Of a stretch of 8,763 nt of DNA, positions 6,076 through 8,763 are shown piece by piece. Numbering within the stretch: position 1 is the first letter of the stretch; the number at the start of each line of letters is the position of its first letter. The notes below the pieces were generated by a model, which saw only the letters and a list, made by a program, of their open reading frames with translations, made no database searches and was not told where the DNA came from. The position numbers were made by a program, and so were the translations under genes. Source of the stretch: Candidatus Bipolaricaulota bacterium (GTDB lineage: Bacteria > Bipolaricaulota > Bipolaricaulia > RBG-16-55-9 > DRXL01); contig JAILZC010000025.1 in NCBI GenBank assembly GCA_023512665.1, positions 1 to 8,763 of the forward strand. Direction: 5' to 3'.

Positions 6076-6393
6076 ATGGCAGCCTATGCAGTGATTGAGA
6101 CAGGTAGCAAGCAATATCGCGTCTCCCCAGGGGACGCCATCGTGATCGAGAAGCTCAAGGGCGTGGAGGTCGGTAAACAGATCGAATTCAAGAACGTCTT
6201 GCTCCTCGGCGGCGACAGGCCTCGGCTGGGCACCCCCTATGTGGCAGGGGCACGGGTCGTCGCGGAGGTCTCCAAGAGCTTTCGCGGCCCCAAGCTCGAT
6301 GTCTTCAAGTACAAGCGCAAGACGCGCCGCCGCCGCAAGATCGGCCACCGCCAGCCCTACATGGAAGCTGTCATTAAGGAGATCCGGCTATGA
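6076..6393 (+). CDS. rplU: 50S ribosomal protein L21
   Basis: The 105-aa product binds 23S rRNA in the large subunit. It starts MAAYAVIETGSKQYRVSPGD, matching the universal L21 N-terminus (YAVIETGGKQYRV), and ends with the basic DVFKYKRKTRRRRKIGHRQPYMEAVI segment containing the L21 signature. ATG 6076 gives the normal family length. An in-frame ATG at 6061 would add MVRNL; it sits directly after AGAAGG (6055-6060), which is too close to be a good ribosome site for that start and rather far (15 nt) for the chosen one, so the start is probable, not certain. It is the first gene of the L21-Prp-L27-Obg operon, and its stop overlaps the prp start in ATGA. Confidence 0.96.
   Translation: MAAYAVIETGSKQYRVSPGDAIVIEKLKGVEVGKQIEFKNVLLLGGDRPRLGTPYVAGARVVAEVSKSFRGPKLDVFKYKRKTRRRRKIGHRQPYMEAVIKEIRL
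6376..6381 (+). promoter_or_regulatory. Shine-Dalgarno site for prp
   Basis: AAGGAG lies inside the end of rplU, 8 nt before the prp ATG at 6390. It confirms that start and the ATGA overlap between the two genes. Confidence 0.75.
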
Positions 6394-6731
6394 CGTCCGT
6401 AGAGATCCTGCGAGATGCTGATGGCAAGATCTGCGAGTTTCGCAGTCGCGGCCACACCGGCTACGCCGAGGCCGGGCGGGACCTCGTCTGCGCGGGCGTC
6501 TCGTCCATCTTGCAGACGGCGGTCCTGGGGTTGGAAGAGTATTTGAAGTTATCGTGCAAAGTAGAACAAGAGAAGGGCCATCTCTCGTGTCAATTGGAGC
6601 GCGATATCTTTCTCAATCGCGAGATTGACGCGATCTTAGAGACGATGGTGCTGGGGCTGCGCGCCATCGCGCGCGAGTACCCGCAATATCTGAAGGTCGA
6701 GGAGGTCGTGGGCCATGTCACGAAGATTTGA
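6390..6731 (+). CDS. prp: Ribosomal-processing cysteine protease Prp (YsxB family)
   Basis: The 113-aa product has the Prp signature [23 protein letters not shown], with catalytic His22 and Cys34 at the same residue numbers as I recall for the characterised S. aureus enzyme. Prp removes an N-terminal extension from ribosomal protein L27, which is needed for functional ribosomes in organisms that carry the extension. The substrate here is encoded by the very next gene and does carry such an extension. The gene starts in an ATGA overlap with rplU behind AAGGAG, and its last 17 bp overlap rpmA, so the three are tightly coupled. The length is typical. Confidence 0.93.
   Translation: MTSVEILRDADGKICEFRSRGHTGYAEAGRDLVCAGVSSILQTAVLGLEEYLKLSCKVEQEKGHLSCQLERDIFLNREIDAILETMVLGLRAIAREYPQYLKVEEVVGHVTKI
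6699..6706 (+). promoter_or_regulatory. Shine-Dalgarno site for rpmA
   Basis: GAGGAGGT lies inside prp, 8 nt before ATG 6715. It decides the rpmA start: translation begins at the extended N-terminus ([11 protein letters not shown]), not at an internal codon. This supports a genuine pro-L27. Confidence 0.8.
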
Positions 6732-6981
6732 TCTGCAGCTTTTTGCGCACAAGACGAGCAGCGGCAGCTCGCGCAACGGGCGCGACTCCAACGCGAAGCG
6801 CTTGGGCGTCAAGGCCTATGGTGGGGAGTTTGTGCGCACGGGGAGCGTCATTGTGCGCCAGCGCGGGACGCGGTTTCGTCCTGGGGACGGCGTCGGTCTA
6901 GGGCGCGATCACACGCTCTTTGCGCTCCGCGATGGGCGCATCGTCTTCCAGGGGCATCTCGTGCACGTCCGCCCTGAGTAA
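6715..6981 (+). CDS. rpmA: 50S ribosomal protein L27, pro-form with Prp-cleavable N-terminal extension
   Basis: The 88-aa product has the conserved L27 core, including [45 protein letters not shown] and DGRIVFQ. L27 sits at the peptidyl-transferase centre, where its flexible N-terminus reaches the tRNAs. Before the core lies [13 protein letters not shown], which matches the pro-L27 extension of Firmicutes (LxLQFFA). By analogy, Prp would cut between Phe10 and Ala11, leaving mature L27 beginning AHKTSSG. Leu replaces the first Phe of the usual FFA. The gene overlaps prp by 17 bp and is followed after 3 bp by obgE. Confidence 0.97.
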   Translation: MSRRFDLQLFAHKTSSGSSRNGRDSNAKRLGVKAYGGEFVRTGSVIVRQRGTRFRPGDGVGLGRDHTLFALRDGRIVFQGHLVHVRPE

Positions 6982-6984
6982 AGG

Positions 6985-8283
6985 ATGTTTCTCGATGAAG
7001 CGAAGATCTGCGTTGTGGGCGGGCGCGGCGGCGATGGCGTGATCGGGTTTCGCCGCGAAAAGTACGTGCCCAAGGGCGGCCCCGATGGCGGCGATGGCGG
7101 GCGCGGCGGCTCGGTCATCCTTCGTGCTGACCCTCACGTCAATACGCTCCTAGCCTTCCGACACAAGGTACACTTCAAAGCTCAGCCCGGCCAGCCAGGG
7201 GGCAAGAACGAACGCCACGGCGCCGACGGCGCAGACCTGATTCTCAGCGTGCCGGTGGGGACGGTCGTCAAGCTTCTCCAGACCGAAGAGATCATAGCGG
7301 ACTTGGACGAGCCGGGGAAGGAGGTTCTTGTAGCGCGTGGGGGTGAGGGCGGGCGGGGCAACGCACGCTTTAAGACCTCGACCCGTCAGGCCCCGCGCAT
7401 CCGGGAAAAAGGCGCCCCCGGCGAGGAACGCTGGCTCAAGCTCGAATTAAAACTGCTTGCCGACGTCGGTATTATTGGGTTTCCCAACGCCGGCAAGTCG
7501 AGCTTGATCGCCACGATCTCCGCGGCACGCCCCAAGGTCGCGCCCTACCCGTTCACGACGCTCATCCCGACGCTGGGGGTCGTGCAAGTCGAGGAGTTTC
7601 ACGACTTTGTGATTGTAGACATCCCCGGATTGATCGAAGGGGCGCATGAGGGCAAGGGCCTGGGGGATAGATTTCTCAAGCATGTCGAGCGCACGCGGCT
7701 GCTGATTCACCTCATTGACCTTGCCCCCATGGAGGAGGGCCGCGACCCGCTGCACGATTTCTCCGTGATCAATCGAGAGCTGGCCGCATTCTCCCCAGCG
7801 CTGGCGCAAAAGCCGCAGATCGTCGTGGGCAACAAGATTGATCTGCTGACGACAGAAGAGCGTCACGCGATCCAACAGCGTTTTGAGGGAAAGGGGATCG
7901 AGTTGCACTTGATCTCGGCGCTCACAGGAGAGGGGACGCGGGCCTTGGTTTACGAGTGCTACCAACAGCTCCAGCGATTGAAGGGGGCTCATGACTTTCC
8001 CGTTAGGGAAAGGGAGGGGACAGAAGAGCAGCGAATGAGCCGGCGCATCTATAAATTTTCTGACGAGCCGGAGTTCAGCGTGCAGCGGGACGAGAGGGCG
8101 TTTATCTTGACAGGGAGGGCTATAGCTCGGTTAGCGCGGCTTTCTTTAGAAGAGCGCGACGCCCAAGAGTATCTCTATGAGCGTTTAGAGGTTCTGGGGG
8201 TCATGGCGGAGCTGCGGCGCCAGGGGCTGCGCCCTGGGGACGTCATCAGACTCGGTGAGCATGAGCTGGTCTACGAACCATGA
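6985..8283 (+). CDS. obgE: GTPase Obg/CgtA
   Basis: The 432-aa product acts in late 50S assembly and stress control. It has three domains in order. The glycine-rich Obg fold (1-158) starts MFLDEAKICVVGGRGGDG and includes YVPKGGPDGGDGG. The G domain has P-loop GFPNAGKS (165-172), switch Thr191-Thr192, DIPGL (212-216), NKID (283-286) and SAL (311-313). An OCT-type C-terminal domain follows (about 355-431), so this is the long Firmicutes/Thermus-like form. ATG 6985 lies 3 nt after rpmA with only AAAGG touching the start, so translational coupling is likely. The linker at about 337-350 contains HDFPVREREGTEEQR, encoded by a sequence resembling part of the palindromic repeat in ftsI. Confidence 0.96.
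   Translation: MFLDEAKICVVGGRGGDGVIGFRREKYVPKGGPDGGDGGRGGSVILRADPHVNTLLAFRHKVHFKAQPGQPGGKNERHGADGADLILSVPVGTVVKLLQTEEIIADLDEPGKEVLVARGGEGGRGNARFKTSTRQAPRIREKGAPGEERWLKLELKLLADVGIIGFPNAGKSSLIATISAARPKVAPYPFTTLIPTLGVVQVEEFHDFVIVDIPGLIEGAHEGKGLGDRFLKHVERTRLLIHLIDLAPMEEGRDPLHDFSVINRELAAFSPALAQKPQIVVGNKIDLLTTEERHAIQQRFEGKGIELHLISALTGEGTRALVYECYQQLQRLKGAHDFPVREREGTEEQRMSRRIYKFSDEPEFSVQRDERAFILTGRAIARLARLSLEERDAQEYLYERLEVLGVMAELRRQGLRPGDVIRLGEHELVYEP
7995..8026. repeat. Possible degenerate palindromic repeat fragment (R3) inside obgE linker
   Basis: CTTTCCCGTTAGGGAAAGG followed by GAGGGGACAGAAG contains a perfect 6-bp stem (TTTCCC 7996-8001, GGGAAA 8006-8011, 4-nt loop). It resembles the second palindrome of R1 (4254-4279), which reads CTTTCCC, then GAAGGAA, then GGGGACAAAG. 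It falls in the variable linker between the GTPase and OCT domains, where an insertion would be tolerated. The similarity is short, so this could be chance. Confidence 0.45.
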
Positions 8284-8284
8284 C

Positions 8285-8313
8285 TTGTCGCTCGCCGCAT
8301 TTTCAGCTAGAAT
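8285..8313 (+). promoter_or_regulatory. Sigma-70-type promoter of the secreted-protein gene
   Basis: TTGTCG (8285-8290) and TAGAAT (8308-8313) are separated by exactly 17 bp, starting 1 nt after the obgE stop. The -10 context GCTAGAATA closely matches GCTACAATA of the rplU promoter, which supports both. Transcription would start near 8320, about 28 nt before the ATG at 8348. Confidence 0.65.
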
Positions 8314-8336
8314 AGTTTTGCAAAACGCGACTTTGG

Positions 8337-8342
8337 GGTGAT
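8337..8342 (+). promoter_or_regulatory. Shine-Dalgarno site for the secreted-protein gene
   Basis: GGTGAT, matching the distal part of the extended consensus AGGAGGTGATC, lies 5 nt before ATG 8348. It decides the start of the otherwise unrecognised gene. Confidence 0.6.
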
Positions 8343-8347
8343 ACGCC

Positions 8348-8763
8348 ATGACGCGACGGCTTCTGCTGCCGGTGGGCCTGATCTTCCTCGCAGTGGTGAC
8401 GGCGTTTGCTGACACAAAGCCCATCCCCAGATTGATCGAGATGGTCTCGACAGACGCGATCCCGGAGTTTCGCCTCGCGGCGGCACGCACGCTAGTCGCA
8501 GCGTATCTCTTCATTGGGCGTCCGCTGTCGGAGTTAGACCCGCTCATCCAGAAGATCGAAAGAGAGCGCGGGTTCAAAGAACTCCGCCAAGCCGTCGAAG
8601 AAGCCAAACAGGGCAAAGTAATCAGGGCATGCTGGGACCTCCCCACTGTTGCAAACCCCGTCGTCGGCGGAGTAGACCTGCGCACCAAGACCATCCCAGA
8701 GCTCGATCCGCCGCTTGTCGACGAAACCATCAGCACCCTGCAGGCGCTGCACCAGCACTGGCT
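8348..8763 (+). CDS. Unrecognised secreted protein, 3' truncated by window edge
   Basis: An open frame of 138 complete codons runs from ATG 8348 to the window end without a stop. The N-terminus is a classical signal peptide: MTRR, a hydrophobic core (LLLPVGLIFLAVVTAF) and a likely cleavage site AFA|D after residue 21, so the protein is exported. The mature part begins DTKPIPRLIEMVSTDAIPEFRLAAARTLVAAYLF, which has the look of a helical hairpin, perhaps HEAT-like. A charged helix (IQKIERERGFKELRQAVEEAKQG) follows, then a Pro-rich stretch with two paired DP(P)L segments. A single Cys occurs (RACWDLP). I recognise no family. It has its own promoter and ribosome site just after obgE, so it is a separate transcription unit. 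The opposite-strand open frames here lack a ribosome site. Confidence 0.72.
   Translation, partial: MTRRLLLPVGLIFLAVVTAFADTKPIPRLIEMVSTDAIPEFRLAAARTLVAAYLFIGRPLSELDPLIQKIERERGFKELRQAVEEAKQGKVIRACWDLPTVANPVVGGVDLRTKTIPELDPPLVDETISTLQALHQHW

Noticed and set aside
7447..7992. 181-aa minus-strand open frame inside obgE
   Set aside because: It is fully antisense to the conserved G domain of Obg, so it is a shadow.
8185..8736. 183-aa minus-strand open frame at the right edge
   Set aside because: It overlaps the Obg end and the plus-strand gene that has a promoter, ribosome site and signal peptide. Its own translation is Ser/Arg-rich without domain features.

Overview
This is a GC-rich (about 60% by eye), densely packed bacterial chromosome segment made mostly of housekeeping genes. 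No phage, transposase, CRISPR, tRNA or rRNA signals are visible. The ribosomal proteins, Obg, FtsL/FtsI, Shine-Dalgarno sites and sigma-70-like promoters are clearly bacterial. The L27 protein has a cleavable N-terminal extension and is encoded beside its protease Prp, an arrangement known from Firmicutes, Thermotogae, Fusobacteria, Synergistetes and related lineages. The phylum cannot be fixed from this window; an uncultured, deep-branching bacterium is a reasonable guess, but only a guess.

Layout. (1) 1-704, plus strand: the C-terminal part of an atypical SDR / NAD(P)-binding epimerase-like protein, cut by the window edge. (2) 738-3880, plus strand: a tight four-gene unit encoding an S1-domain RNA-binding protein, a Nudix ADP-ribose pyrophosphatase, a glutamate dehydrogenase family protein and a WalJ/YycJ-type metallo-beta-lactamase-fold hydrolase. 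(3) 3870-5915, minus strand: ftsL followed by ftsI (a class B penicillin-binding protein), converging on walJ with an 11-bp overlap of coding ends. (4) 5916-6075: a divergent regulatory region with a strong promoter for the plus strand and a weaker candidate for ftsL. (5) 6076-8283, plus strand: the compact rplU-prp-rpmA-obgE operon, with overlapping or nearly touching genes. (6) 8348-8763, plus strand: the start of an unrecognised secreted protein behind its own promoter, running off the window end.

How the genes work together. The rplU operon makes two large-subunit ribosomal proteins, the protease that matures one of them, and the GTPase that acts in late 50S assembly. FtsL and FtsI are divisome partners for septal peptidoglycan synthesis, and WalJ-type proteins have been linked to cell-wall/DNA-replication coordination in Firmicutes, so a loose cell-envelope theme surrounds the convergent junction. 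Nudix and glutamate dehydrogenase both touch NAD(H)/ADP-ribose metabolism, but their pairing may be incidental.

The most unusual feature is a family of small GC-rich palindromic repeats. One copy lies in frame inside ftsI, one sits between ftsL and ftsI and supplies the end of ftsL, and a degenerate partial copy appears to lie in the linker before the C-terminal domain of Obg. Other points worth attention are a Lys-to-Glu change at a normally conserved substrate-site position in the glutamate dehydrogenase homologue, and the orphan secreted protein at the right edge. I found no convincing undescribed multi-gene system.
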